Assembly: GCA_007449985.2 (NCBI GenBank)
Contig: VIIQ02000724.1
Coordinates: 62,001 to 126,000, forward strand
Length of the DNA stretch: 64,000 nt
Source of the DNA: Desmodesmus armatus
Taxonomy: Eukaryota; Chlorophyta; Chlorophyceae; Sphaeropleales; Scenedesmaceae
Direction of reading: 5' to 3'
The position numbers were made by a program, and so were the translations under genes. Under the pieces are notes generated by a model. It was given only the letters and a program-made list of their open reading frames with translations. It did no database searches and had not been told where the DNA came from. Positions 24,206-36,400 of the stretch are shown here, in pieces. Within the stretch, counting starts at the first letter, position 1. Every line of letters begins with the position of its first letter.

Positions 24206-27200
24206 ATGACAGCGACAGGCTCACAAAAGCAGCAGCACAAGCCTGGTGAAGGTTTGCAGCGGCACCACATAGAGATATCCATCATATGCGTCTCAGGATA
24301 CCGTCTTTGTGCAGCCTTGTGCTCTAGCAAAGGTGAACATGCCTGGGTTTGGAGGCACACAGCGCCGTGCACCACCCTGCAACCCCAACTGACAGCTGCA
24401 CCTGTCTTGGCTATGTGCAGATGGTGCTGTGGCTGCTGCAGCTGTTAGCTCAGTGTACATTGCAGCCTTGCTGCTGGAGTTTGGGCCGACTAAGCTAGGT
24501 AAGGGGGCCTGCCTGTGTGCACCAGCCTGTCATGTCTCCACACACCAGCACCTCCCGACCTGTGCTGGCACCAGACCCTTTACCCTTGATTTTGTGTGTA
24601 TCTATGGGTCGTCTGACGTGATGCTTGTTCTGATTTGCCGCGACAGGTGTACCGTACCGGCTCAGGCGCTCAGCCTCCCATGGACTGGCTCAGGGTGTGC
24701 TGGCAGTGCCATCTGTACTGGCAGCCCTCGTTGCAGCAGCACCCAAAGGTGAGCCAGCGGCAACCCAGCACCAGCAGCACCCCAGTCAGTGCAGCTGCTG
24801 CAGAATCCCTCCAGCCGTTACTTGTATGCCAGGAGCCTAGCAGCATAATCGCCTCCTTGCAGCCTTGCCCAGCAGCAGTAGCATCGTCGCAGGGCCTCTG
24901 CTGAAGATGTGTCAATGCGCTGTGCTGTGTTTGTTTGATGCTGCAGGTGGATGGCAGCCATGGCTGCATGGCTCCTGCTCAGCAGCTTTTGCTGTCCTGG
25001 GTGTGGTGTGGCTGCACTCACCAGCACCCTGTCTAACAGCAGCCAGCCGTGCCGATGGCAAACCAGCTGACAGCCGGCTGCACCACTCAAATGGTGTGCA
25101 GGGAGATGCTGGCGAGACAGCAGCGGCCAAGACCATACATAGCCCCATCCCTGTGGCAGTCAAGTCAGCCCGTGCTTCAGCTGCAGCTGCCTTGCCCAGC
25201 ATTCTCGCTGTAGCAGTCCTTCTGTGCTCCCTGGCACTAGCCACGAGCCAGCACCACCAGCAGCAGCAGATGCCGTGGTTCAGCATCCCCCAACAGTGGC
25301 AGCAGCTGCTGTTGGCAATGGGAACGGTGGTGGGCCACATGTCTGCTGCCTTGCCGCTGCTTGTGTGGGCCTGCCTAGCAGCAGCCAGCTTCTGCCTCAG
25401 CCTGCAGCTACTGCCTGGCTGCTTCAGCATCGGGGAGGCAGCACTGATGGCACAAGGAGTCACCTGCTTGATCATGACGGCAGCTGCAGCGCTCCCCCAC
25501 GCAGCACTGTTCGTGCCGCAAGTGGTGTGTTCACAGCTGCAGCACAGGGCCCTGCTTGCGGTTCAGGGTTTAGGTGGCTGCACAAGGGAGGCCCACAGGG
25601 CTGCGGTCAGCCTGCAGGGCCTGCCAGCTGTGATCAGCCTTGTGCTGGCTGCTGCAGTGGCTGCATGCCTGCTGCTGAGGGTGCTGTATCAGTCAGCGCG
25701 GCAGCTGCGGCAGTTCCTGACCCCCAGCAACAGCAGCCTCATTCCAGTTGACCAGGAAGACCTGACCCAGCCCAGAAACGGGACAACCACAGCGCAGCAG
25801 TTACAGCAGCCACCCCAGCGGGTGGCCTTGAGCAGCACCGGCATCCAAGAAGCTGCTCTCAGCACGAACAGCAGAAGTGGTATAGCATGTGCGGCTGCAG
25901 GGGCCAGTGCAGTAGTCGTCCTTGCTGCTGCAGCGGGCATCTGCGCAGTGCTGCTGTGGCTGTGCTGTGCCGCTGCCTGGACGCTGCTGGAGTTCCTTCC
26001 TGCTGAGGCTGGGCGGCTGGGTGTGCTGCTGTACTGGGTGGGCCTGCTGGCAGCCACACTGCCTGCACTCAAGTGGCTGGCGAGGGCAGGCAACATGCCT
26101 CAGGTGGGTGAAGGCCTGTGTGCTCCGAGCACAAGAGTCTTTGACAGTACTTGCTGCACAGGCGCTGCGGGTGGTGCAGGTGGTGGCACTTCGTGGGGTG
26201 AATTGTGGCAGCATGAGGGCATGGGCAAACAACAGCACCCAACGGCTGCTTTTCATGCCAGCTGCATGGTCAGGTGTTGAAGTTGATTAGGGGTGCCGCA
26301 CTACAAGTTTTCCAACAACTCCTGTGCTGGCCAACGCGCCAAGCATGGGTGTTTTGTACTGTGTTGCCTTTCATGCAGATCATTGTGCGCAAGGTGTATC
26401 ACCTGCTGGCTATGGGGCTGTTTGTGCCCGTCTTCTTCTGGGACCTTCAGCTGCTGGCGCTGTCCCTGGCCATCGCGTTTGCTGTGCTGGTGCTGTTGGA
26501 GGTGCTGCGGTGCACACGGCTGCCCCTGCTGGGTCAGGTTGTGCAGGACTTCATGCAGGTGAGCTGCTGCTGACTCCTTGCTGGATGGAGATGGTGGAAA
26601 CACTGTTGGTATGACAGATGTTCGACAATCACAAAAACAGGAAGCCCTCAAGGGAGGCACAGGCTATTGGTACAGCACCATATCTGCTTTTGTCATGATG
26701 CTGCTGCATCAACGGCCTAACCTTGAAAGTGGCGGTGTGCAGCAGCTGGGTGGTGTGCAGCAGCTGCAGGCTTCTGGGGGTGTTTGGCCCCCATGGCTTG
26801 AGCCGTGTGGCTGCCAGTGTCAACCTTGACTGGCGTGCGATGGGTGAGGACCGCCATGGTTGCACAGGACCCGCCTGCAATAGTGTTCCTGCTTACATCC
26901 ACTCCGCTCTGCCGTGCTGCGCTGCGCTGCAGGCATTTGTTGACGAGCGGGACACAGGCGTGATCTACATCACCCACTTCACCCTGCTGCTAGGCCTAGC
27001 AGTGCCCATGTGGGTGTGCCTGGTCATGCCTGGGGCACAAGTGCTGCTGGACCCTCACCCACTGCTGCTGCAAGGCAGCGACGACAGCTTTCCTTCATAT
27101 TTTGATGCACAGCAGCGGGGTGGGAGCGCCCTTGGCAGCAATGGCACTGTTGCCCCTAGCAGTGCTGCTGCCAGGCTGGCTGCTGCAGCATATGTTTTCA

Positions 27201-27586
27201 TGGGGCGCAGCAGGGTTGGGTGGACAGACACTGCTGCTGCTCTGTTTCAGGTCACGGCAGGGCTCAGTGGGTTAGTCATTATAGGCGTGGGCGACACGGC
27301 AGCGTCTTTTGTTGGCAAGCTGTTTGGGAAGGTGCCGGTGCATGCAGGCAGCAGCAAGACTGTGGAGGGGACGCTAGCGGGTATATCAGCGTCCTTGTGT
27401 GCCTGGGTGCTGCTGCTGTGGGTGGTGCAGCTGCTGCCAGGGGTGGTGACAGCACAGGGGGTGGTTTGGTGGCTGCAGCTGCTGGGGGCGACAGCAGGGT
27501 CGGGGTTGATGGAGGCAGCTACCAGCCAGCTTGACAACATCCTGCTGCCGCTGTGGTACCTGCCGCATTTACTGCTGGCCTGCTGA
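24206..27586 (+). CDS. DOLK: Dolichol kinase
   Basis: CTP-dependent phosphorylation of dolichol to dolichyl phosphate in the ER membrane, the lipid carrier for N-glycosylation and related pathways. Exons: 24206-24245, 24421-24498, 24647-24748, 24947-26103, 26379-26558, 26933-27586, giving 736 residues. All phases fit. The C-terminal third carries the family signature: VRKVYHLLAMGLFVP, a membrane segment, YITHFTLLLGLAVPMW, then GVGDTAASFVGKLFGK (about residues 637-652) and SSKTVEGTLAG, the CTP-binding region. More than ten hydrophobic segments are visible. The protein is longer than human (538) or yeast Sec59 because of Ala/Gln/Ser-rich loops in exon 4 and an insert around residues 565-620. 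The first 40-nt exon is inferred from its phase and GT donor. A TGTAA lies at 27832-27836. Confidence 0.9.
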
Positions 27587-28283
27587 AATACGCAGGCTAC
27601 CGCATTGCAAGCATGAAGATTCATGCCCATGCTCTTGCACTTGAGTAATGCACTGGGTATCTTGTGATGGAGTTCTGGTGTGTCTAGTCAGGGAGACAGG
27701 CTGGGCTGAGAAGCAGGGTGGAGAGGGGCTGGGGTGGTGCGTCACAGTCAGGGGTGGGAGGGAGGGGGTTGACATGGCTGCAGCAGCAGTTGCTGCCAGC
27801 TGTCGCGGGCCTGATCGCAGCAAGGATATCGTGTAAAACGAACGAACGAATGCCACAGTTCTCAACGGGGAGAAATTGGCTCGCTCCAGGGTCTGGGGTT
27901 GGGACGATTGTGGGTAGGTGGGTCAAAGAAATTAGGTCTGCAACCTTCATGAGGCTTTGCGGTCAGCAGGATTAATTTGTACATGTTATTCGACGACCCA
28001 ACACGCTCTCTATACACACAGAAGTCTTGCGACCGTTGTGCTACAGCGAGCGTGAACGGAGGACCTACAAGCAAGTGACAACGAAGCGGGGTGCGCTGCA
28101 TCTGATCTTGTCGTTATTGGTGTTGAATGCATGCTTTGATAGCTGGGCTTGCAAGCGCACTGGAGGGCCTCAAACAGTTAACTGCCTGCAGTGACCAGCA
28201 GTGACCCAGAGTGACTGGACGCTGCCTTGGCCCTCTGATCTCATGTTGACCTGCTTTGTCTCATATTGCATTGCAGGAGTAAG
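27587..28283. other. Intergenic region, dolichol kinase to GPI-type gene
   Basis: It contains the probable 3' UTR and TGTAA (27832-27836) of the upstream gene and the promoter and 5' UTR of the next. TTGCAGGAG just before 28284 resembles an acceptor, so a 5' UTR intron is possible. I see no coding sequence. Confidence 0.5.
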
Positions 28284-29765
28284 ATGAGGTGGTGTGCAGC
28301 TGCCTGCTTCGTGCTGCTGGTTGCTGCCCCAGGGGTGCTGGCTGGGCTGGTCATCTCCAATGACAACAGCGATCTGTGCAACAGCAATTTGAAGGAGTGC
28401 AACCAGCGGTGTCCACCCCCACAGAGCTTCCTGTTTATGTGCGACAGTGGTGGCACGTTCAGCAAGCCACAGAGCGACTGCAAGTGTGTCACACAAGCTC
28501 CGGCGGGAGTCATCACGGACGGGAGTGAGTGGCGTCCAGTGCAGTGAGGTGGTCGCTGCCCTGTAGCTATACCGCTTGACAGCTATTTACCAAACGTGCA
28601 AATTGGCATTACAGGCTGCAGCAGTGAGCGCCTGCTGGCTGGTGTGAGGCTTGGTGCAGCATGATCCCCCCCCCCCCCCCCATCAAACGCAGCAGTGCAG
28701 GGGCTGGTGATCGCTGTCATGTATGAATGAGTGCGATGACAGGAACCATTTCTCTCACCTGCCCACCCGCTTGCTGCAGGCTCTACGTGGCAGATGGTGC
28801 AGTGGCCAGGTGCCGAGGTCTGTCAGGGCAACAGCTGGCTGTATGACTGTGCACAGTACCTCAACCTCAATGCCATGGCCAACAACCTCAACGGCCAAGC
28901 AACAGACCAGGCCTCTGCTATGGCAGCTGTTGCTGCAGCCAAGGTCGCGGCAGAAGCCCAGGCAGCCCAGGAGGCACAGATGGCAGCCATGGCAGCCCAG
29001 CAGCAGCAACAGCAGCAGCAGCAGGGCGGCCAGGCGGCCAGCACAGGCACGGGTCCTGCTCCCTTGGCTGTGCCTGGCATGGCACCACCAGCAGGTGGGG
29101 CACCCGGCATGGCAGCCTCACCAGATGCAGCCAACAGCATGGCTGGGGGCCAGGGCATGCAAGGGGCCAGCATGGGGGGCATGGGCATGGGTGCGCAGAA
29201 CCCTGGCATGATGGGTGCGCAGGACCCTGGCATGATGGGTGCGCAGAACCCTGGCATGGGGGCTGGTGCAGGCATGATGGGTGCTCCCAGCGCTACACCA
29301 GGGGCGAGCCTTATGGGTGCAGGCACTACCCTGGGACACAGGCACCTGATGCAGTTTGCTGGGGCACCCTTAGGAGCAGCGCCGTCAGCTGGCCTAGGAG
29401 CAGCGCCATCAGTCGGCAGTGGCATGGGTGGAGCACTGCCCACAACCCAGCTGAATGCTGCATGTCAGAAGCCGATCCAGGGAATTGCCACGGGGGCCAA
29501 CTCAGGGATCCTGGTGATCCCCAACTTCAAGGGTGTTGCAACCCTGATGACTCGTGGCAATGATACCATGATGGTTCAGCTAGGTGGTGCGAACAGCCAG
29601 TGTGTTGCTGGGTACAAGCTGATGGGTGGCAAGATTATGGATGTGGGGCGCACTAAGGAGGAGGTGCAGAAGCAGCAGGACGCGACGAAGAAGAGCGGTG
29701 CAGCTGTGGCTGCTACCCCACTAGCTTTTGCTTTGCTAGTGGGCTTCCTGGTGTTGCTGCTGTGA
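28284..29765 (+). CDS. Secreted, probably GPI-anchored Met/Gly/Ala/Gln-rich protein
   Basis: Family not recognised. Exons 28284-28524 and 28780-29765 join in phase to give 408 residues. Residues 1-20 (starting MRWCAAACFVLLV) form a signal peptide. A Cys-rich part follows (Cys in CNSNLKECNQRC, MCDSG, DCKC, then EVCQ and YDCAQ). Next come an Ala/Gln helix with a Gln run and a Gly/Met/Ala/Pro segment with three tandem copies of an eight-residue unit. A conserved-looking domain (ACQKPIQGIATG to QCVAGYKLMGGK) precedes KKSGAAVAATPLAFALLVG and a hydrophobic end. That C-terminus fits a GPI-attachment signal, so a cell-wall or surface protein is likely. An in-frame ATG at 28266 is possible, but 28284 gives the better signal peptide. 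TGTAA is at 29994-29998. Confidence 0.75.
28666..28682 (+). repeat. Poly-C run in intron
   Basis: A run of about 17 C in the single intron of the GPI-type gene. Similar long C or G runs occur in many introns and intergenic parts here (for example near 2776, 12914, 30128, 35350 and 36577) but not in the coding exons. Confidence 0.7.
29187..29258 (+). repeat. Coding 24-nt tandem repeat, three copies
   Basis: Units 29187-29210, 29211-29234 and 29235-29258 encode MGAQNPGM or MGAQDPGM in frame. A fourth, degenerate unit follows. Because the unit is a multiple of three, copy number can vary without breaking the frame. Confidence 0.9.
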
Positions 29766-30456
29766 TGTTAGTGATGATCCAAGTTGTAGCATGACTCATG
29801 TCGTGGTTGTAGATGCATGTGTTGGTGAGGTGTTAGGCACCACAGCTGGCGCCTGATTGCAGTCATAAACGCTGAGGCTGAGTTCTCGCTGCCCATAAGT
29901 CATGTTGTCTTGTGCGCCTGTGCCAGCTGTGCACATACTGCTGCCAGCTGTGCTACAGCAATCGTGTTGCCAGTCGGTCAACATGTAAACGTCAGCAATA
30001 ATGCTGAGCATAGGCTGAGGCTGCATACATACCTCTTAGGGCTGCTCTCTTTAGGGCTTGCGGGTTCTGGAACATCAGTGTACGCATATGGCGGCAATCT
30101 GATCAGGTCACTGCTCTTCTTTGCGTCAATGAGCCCCCCCCCCCCCCCCCAAAGCAAGCCATCCATCATCAGCATGTCTTCTTCAAGTGTACGGCACATA
30201 CATTTACAAGCACTGTCTAAAGTCAACTCAAGGATCAGTCATCTTGAAATGCACTGGTACCATTCAGCCCAACTTGTTGTGTCCCAGCTGCAGCAGTTGT
30301 GACAGGCTGTCATCGTCTCAAAATCTCAACTGCTCGGGTTTTCACGACCGATCAGCGCGTTTATCGCATTTATCAGTACAGCAGACAACGCTGGTCCAGA
30401 TCAGCCACGCATATTCCGTGGCTTGCTGCGTCAGATCGCCATCGTCACCTGCCAAC
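29766..30456. other. Intergenic region upstream of the carboxypeptidase
   Basis: It contains the 3' flank of the GPI-type gene (TGTAA at 29994-29998), a run of about 17 C near 30130 and the presumed carboxypeptidase promoter. No reading frame is credible. Confidence 0.5.
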
Positions 30457-33400
30457 ATGGCATCACGATTGCTATGCTGGGTTGGGTTACTCGCTCTCTG
30501 CATGTGCATAACAGTCGTGCATGCGAAGAACCGTCTGGTAGAGAAGCCACTGGTCCTGCCTGGGCAGGTGAGTTGGAAGCAGATCATGTTGGGACCCCAC
30601 ACCATCAGGGGCCCTCCCCCGAGCTCACACACGTTGTCAACTCCATCTGGGAGCATCCATAAAGTTTCCATGGTGTTATCTAGTCCATGCAGCTCGGTAA
30701 ACACTCACATGGCACCCCTCTGCATCTGCTGCCTGTGTGCAGCCACGGCCAGCCAATGATGTTCCCATCGTGGACCCTCCTGAGCGAGTTGCCGGCTTCT
30801 TCAAGCTCAACCGCACACACAACGCCCATATGTTCTACTTCTACTACGAAAGCCGCAGCAAGGGAGCCAACGACCCTGTCATCCTGTGGATGACTGGTGG
30901 GTGTTGGTGTGGGGTCAAGGGGTCCTTCCGTCTGTCACCTGCTTTGTCATACGCGTGAATACAGCGGCACTAGTGAACAGCGTCCCAGCAGTGTGCAGCC
31001 AAAGGGAAACCGTTGAGGCGGGCCAGCCAGCAGGGGCACAGGGGGTTGAGAGGGCCCCAGCTGAGGTGAAGCAGATGCCCCTCATGGCGCTGCTGGGTGT
31101 GTCGTGCCTCTGGCAGGTTTGCTTGAGGGTCTTGTGCTGACCTGCACATAGGTACATCCGTAGGACTGTGCAGCAACTGCACATGCGTCACTGCCTCCCC
31201 CCCCCCCCCCCTGCTTGTCCGTCATATCAAAAGTCCATGATCCTCAGTGACTGACGGACGCCCAGCTTGATCATGGTGCAACACGTCTTCCTCTTTCGTC
31301 CTTCTTGCAGGCCATAGCTCCCAGCACAGTTTGTTTCCCACGTAGTTGCATGAGCACTGGTGCTTGCACCACTGCACGGTGTGCACAAGTGTCCCTCAGG
31401 CTGGGGCTGGCTCATGTGTTGCGTGCATGCTGCTGCCCTGTTGCCTCCACAGGTGGTCCTGGATGCTCCTCTGAGATTGCCATCTTCTATGGTGAGTGCA
31501 GTAAAGCAGATCATAGTGCAGTAAAGCAGAGTGCAATAAAGCAGAGTGCAGTAAAGCAGAGTGCAGTAAAGCAGATCAGAACATGTTGATTTCAAACCCT
31601 CGGCTGCACCGTCTCACTGGCAGGGGGCTTGCAGCCTATGTCACTTTTCCCAGGCAGTCAGCAGTCAGCTGTCCACACTAGTTATCCGTGCAGTCGTCCT
31701 GTGCAGTTGATGATAGGTGCTGACATTGAGCGCAGTACTGTGCTGGTGCCTTGCTGCTGGTTGGCTGGATGTGTGGCTGCCAAAATCGGTCCCTACACCC
31801 TGCTGCTCACTAGACGGGCAACCCCCCTTCACCACTAAGCCCCCACCCTTCACACTGTGGCCACACAGCCTTGAAGGGGGTGGTGAAGGGGGGTGTGAAG
31901 GGGTCAGCCCCCTTCACACCCCACACCCTTCACCTGTGAAGGGGGTCACCCTTGGTGTGAAGCCTCCCCCTTCACCCTCAAAGTTGAGCCCTAGGAGCCC
32001 CTGTGATGGCTGTGGATTGCTCCAGAGCCTATTATCGGCCGATATTATCCAAAGCTGTTCCTAGATAGGTGTCACATGGCATATATGTCCATTCACAGGG
32101 GTGTTTTGGTCAAGCATTTTTCAACAATGGCGTTGAAGACTTTCCTGGCTTATCTGCCCCCCCGAGGAAGCTGACAAAGTCATCTCAAAAGCTGCTTGAG
32201 CGACGTCGACCGGTTGCCCGCCTAGTGGCTGCTGGTCGCTCGGTATCATTGCTGCTTGCTGTCTGTCTGGCTGTGTGTGGCTGCAGAGAATGGTCCCTAC
32301 ACCCTGACCAAGAACCTGACGCTGAAGGACAACCCATACGGCTGGGACACCAACGCCAATGTCATCTATGTTGACCAACCCATCAACACTGGATTCAGCT
32401 GGAGTGATGTGAGCAACATGCAGCAGCACAGCAGCAGTACAGCAGCACATGAATGCATGCAAGGAAGGAATGCAGTTGCATGTGTGACTCAGGCGATGCA
32501 GACCCACTAGCGGCTGTATGGTGTATGCAGCATGTGTATGGTGGAGTTGTGTCCTGCATGTGACGCCAGCCAGGAGACTGCCTGCTCTGCCATTGGTGAT
32601 GGGTCTAGACGATGTATATGTACGTGCTAACAATCACCAACCTTGACTTGAGGCATGCAGTCACCATGCAGGCGTCTGCGCTTGCGGTTTAGATTGGGGC
32701 TGTGCGTCTTTTGGGAGTGCTCATGCTTGTGTGTATGTGTGTTGGCGGCTGTGCTGTGCTGTGCTGCAGGACCCTCGTGACGATGTGTCAGGGGAGAAGT
32801 TGGTTGCTGATGACATGCTGCAGTTCCTGCAGGAGTTCTTTGAGGGTGAGTGGGGCGGGGAAGGGTGGGGCATGTGTGTGCTGGCAGGGGGGATATGGGC
32901 GAGGGTGAAAGGGGTGAGCAGGGGGCGGGAGGGGCGATTGAGCAGATTCATGCTGAAGTGCTTCGACAGGCTTCGGTTGGGCCTGTGCAGCGTATGCTGT
33001 AGCTGCTGGTGAGGCTGACAGGGTGGGAGGAGAACAACGTACCAGGCGTGTTTCGTCTTGCTATCATTTCTCTCCTGCTCATGTGAGCATAGGTTTGCTC
33101 GCACCGGATGGATTGGACTTGGGTTGTGGAGAGTTCTGCCATGTAGACACAATGGGGTGGGGGTCTCCGGCAGGCTAGCCAAACTGTGCAGCCCTGATGC
33201 GTGCTTGTGTGTGCACCTGTGATGTTGCTTGCTGCAGCCCGCCCCCACCTGCAACCACTGCATGGATTGTGCTTTGGTTGTGGAGGGTTGTGCTATCTTA
33301 GCATGATGGGGGGGGGGTGTTCTACAGCAAGTCAGCCATACTGTGCAGCCCTGACACGCGCTTTTTTGTGCGCTTGTCATGTTTGCGCTGCAGCCCGCCC

Positions 33401-36400
33401 CCACCTTGCCAACAGGGACTTCTTCATCTCTGGAGAGTCATACGCTGTGAGTGTCTTCGCAGTTGCAGATCTCATGGCGGCAGTTTGCATGAATATGGCG
33501 GCGAAAAACGCAAACCCTAGCCTGGACCTGGGACTGTGCAGAGATTTCATACCGTTAACCTTCTACCAAGGGGTGTACATTTGTACAGAATCTCAAATAA
33601 ACTCACAAAAGCAGGGGCTGCAGAGGCGCAGCAGCTGGTAATAAAGTCTTCTTGTATGGCAGCATGGCTCAGCTGCATCACTTGCACCGCCCACGCACTC
33701 AGGCCTGCATCCGAGGCCTTGAAAGTTTGAATCCTAACCAAGTGCTGTCACCAGCGTGCACGTAGCTACTTGCAAACGCGCGATCAAACATGTTATACAG
33801 GTTGAAAAGGCGGTACATGCTCAGCGAGCCCTCTTTGCTCGCCAGCGTTTTGACCCCTGACTGAACATCATCAGCAATGTCGTTGGGGCGGGCTGCAGGG
33901 CTTTAGCAAGGCATGTTGCTGTTGTCCAAGTGTTGTGCTACCACTGTAAGCTGTTGCGTGGGGCTGCTGCGTGCTGTTGAGCTCTCGCTGGTGCACTTTC
34001 TTGGACAGCAGCAGCAGCAGTGACAGCACCTGCATGACAGGCTGCTCAAAACGAACCCAAAGCTTCCTAGGCACACACATAAGGCGCATACCAACACAAT
34101 ATGGTGATGTATATAATGATGTTTGTGTGGTGCTTTCCGCTCTAGCAGCCAGTTTTTGAGCTTGGTCAACAGTCCATCCATCGCCCAGGCTGTCGCTCGA
34201 GGAGGCACCCACAAGCCCGTAGCAGCATGCCAACACGTACTTTGGATGTACTTGATTCTTTTTGAAGCGTTCAAGGCCTCAATTCAAGCGTATCTGGTAG
34301 AACAAAGCGATTTTCATCTGCCCCTCGGTAGAAGGTAAATGTGTGCCAGGGACGCAACATGGCGGTTGGCGCCCTCACCAGGCATGTGTGCACTCAACCC
34401 AGCACCACAGCAGCAGCTGCTGGCTCCCTTGTTGGCACACCATTTACCCATGTTTGTGAGCATTGTTTTGTCCCTACATTCCCTTCCTCCAGGGTCACTA
34501 CTGCCCCGCGGTTGCCAACCGTGTGTACAAGGCATCAGAGCTGGGTGAGGGGCCCCCAATCAACCTCAAGGGTGTGGCCATCGGCAATGGCATGACACAC
34601 CCCGCAGTGCAGTTCCCAGCATACGCAGACTTTGCCCTACAGAACAACCTCATCGACCAAGGGGTGAGTAAGCCGTGGTGAACTCAAGTGTGTGGTGTGG
34701 TGTGGTGGCTGGTGCTGCCTATGCAGAGAGGGGATTCAATCTGGGTTTGGGTTACTGCAGCTGCAAACGGCATGACACAAAGTACAGTGCAGTTCCCGGC
34801 CTATGCAGTCTTTGCCCTGCAGAACAACCTTATTGACCAAGGGGTGAGTAAGCCGTGGTGACGTACCTTGATCGTACATATCGTAACATACCTCGATTGT
34901 GTGTTGTGGTGTGGTGGCTGGTGCCGCATGTGCTGAAAAGGGGGGTTATTGCAGCTGCAAACATGGCACCTTGATTGTGCCGTGTTGGTAAATAGGCAAG
35001 GACTGGGTTCAGTGCCCCTCAGCGGTTCAGGTTGTGTTGAACTGACAGGACCCAAGACACCTGCACCGCTGGTGGCGCTAACTTCATGCCCCAACACGGC
35101 CGAGGTTTAGGCTTTAGAAGCTGCAGTGCAGCCTGTGGCACTCTCTTTGTGTGCATAGCTCTACAGGCATATGGGAAGCACAAGGAGGGGGGTGTGATAC
35201 CGCGTTGCTGTATCATTGTTAGTGTTACTGGGACTCTATGCACCTCATTGGCCAAGGATTAGCCCTGTTGTGGTGGGCATGGGAATGAAGCTGCAGGGGG
35301 CCATTTTCTGTGACAGGGCACCACAGCTACCTTTGTACTTGAATTGCGGGGGGGGGGGGGGGGAGGGACATGTTGAGATCAGGAGGGGACCAGGCGGGGG
35401 CACAAACAGGGAAACCAGGTGGTGTAGGATGGCAGTTGGTGACACTCAGCGGTGTAGGGTCTTTTGGAGCTGCAAAAACCCAAGACACCTGCACCGCTGG
35501 AAGTGCCGACGTCCTGTCCCAGTACGGGCGAGGTTACACCCTGGCACCTGCATTGCAGCCTGCAGCACTGTTGAGTAAGACAGCGTGCAAGCCTGTGCAG
35601 AAGAACCTTCTGGTGGGATGTGTTACTGTGTTAGTGTATTGGAATTGCGCAAGAAGCAACGGCAGCAATCACAATGCACACTGCTCAGTGGAACTGCACT
35701 CTGCAGCTGAGTTGCTGCCGTGGTGTCTTGCACAGAGGACAGCAGATGAATGCCAGTAGAGTCTCAACTGCCAGTGTTGCACCTTCGAGTAGCCAAGAAT
35801 GTGCTTGCATATCAATTGCTGTGAAGCACGGGGGGAGGTGGGGAGGCTTGCAGGGAGGACGAGGTGGGTTAGGGGAGGGGTCTCTGGGGGCGCGGGGGTT
35901 CTCTGGGGGCGCGGGGGGGGGGGGGGGGGTGATGAGAGACGTGGGGCCCTGGGGAGAGGGGGAGAGAGGGCGGGGGGGACCACTGCTGTGAGGTGGCGGA
36001 GAGTCAGAGAGCTCTGCAAGGTTACATTGGTGGTGTGGGTCGAAGACAGCAGCACCAGCAGTGTATTGTAGCAAGCGCCGATAGTGCTAGCAACCATACA
36101 CTTCTGATAATGCTGCCTTCAAACCCACACCACCAATGTAACCTTGCAGAGAGTTCAAGCAGATGTACATATCTGGCGGCACTGCTTTCTCCTCAGACGC
36201 CGTAATGGCTATCTATCAGCGCAGCAGGCATCCCGTAGCAGTGTTGTGTATGTGCTCCTGGGCTGGCAAGCTGTCAGTAGCATAGGGGATGAGGTATCGG
36301 GACAGTAATACTCCCAACAGGTGTGTTCTGCTTCGTATGAGGCCATCAGTTATGGGAGGTTCAACCCCACACATGTTGGTGCGATAGGCACTAGTGTGTA

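Noticed and set aside
34755..34843. Mutually exclusive alternative exon 7 in the carboxypeptidase
   Set aside because: The duplicate covers only the 3' part of exon 7 and, from its new acceptor, would be 83 nt. It cannot replace exon 7, which carries the residue after the catalytic Ser.
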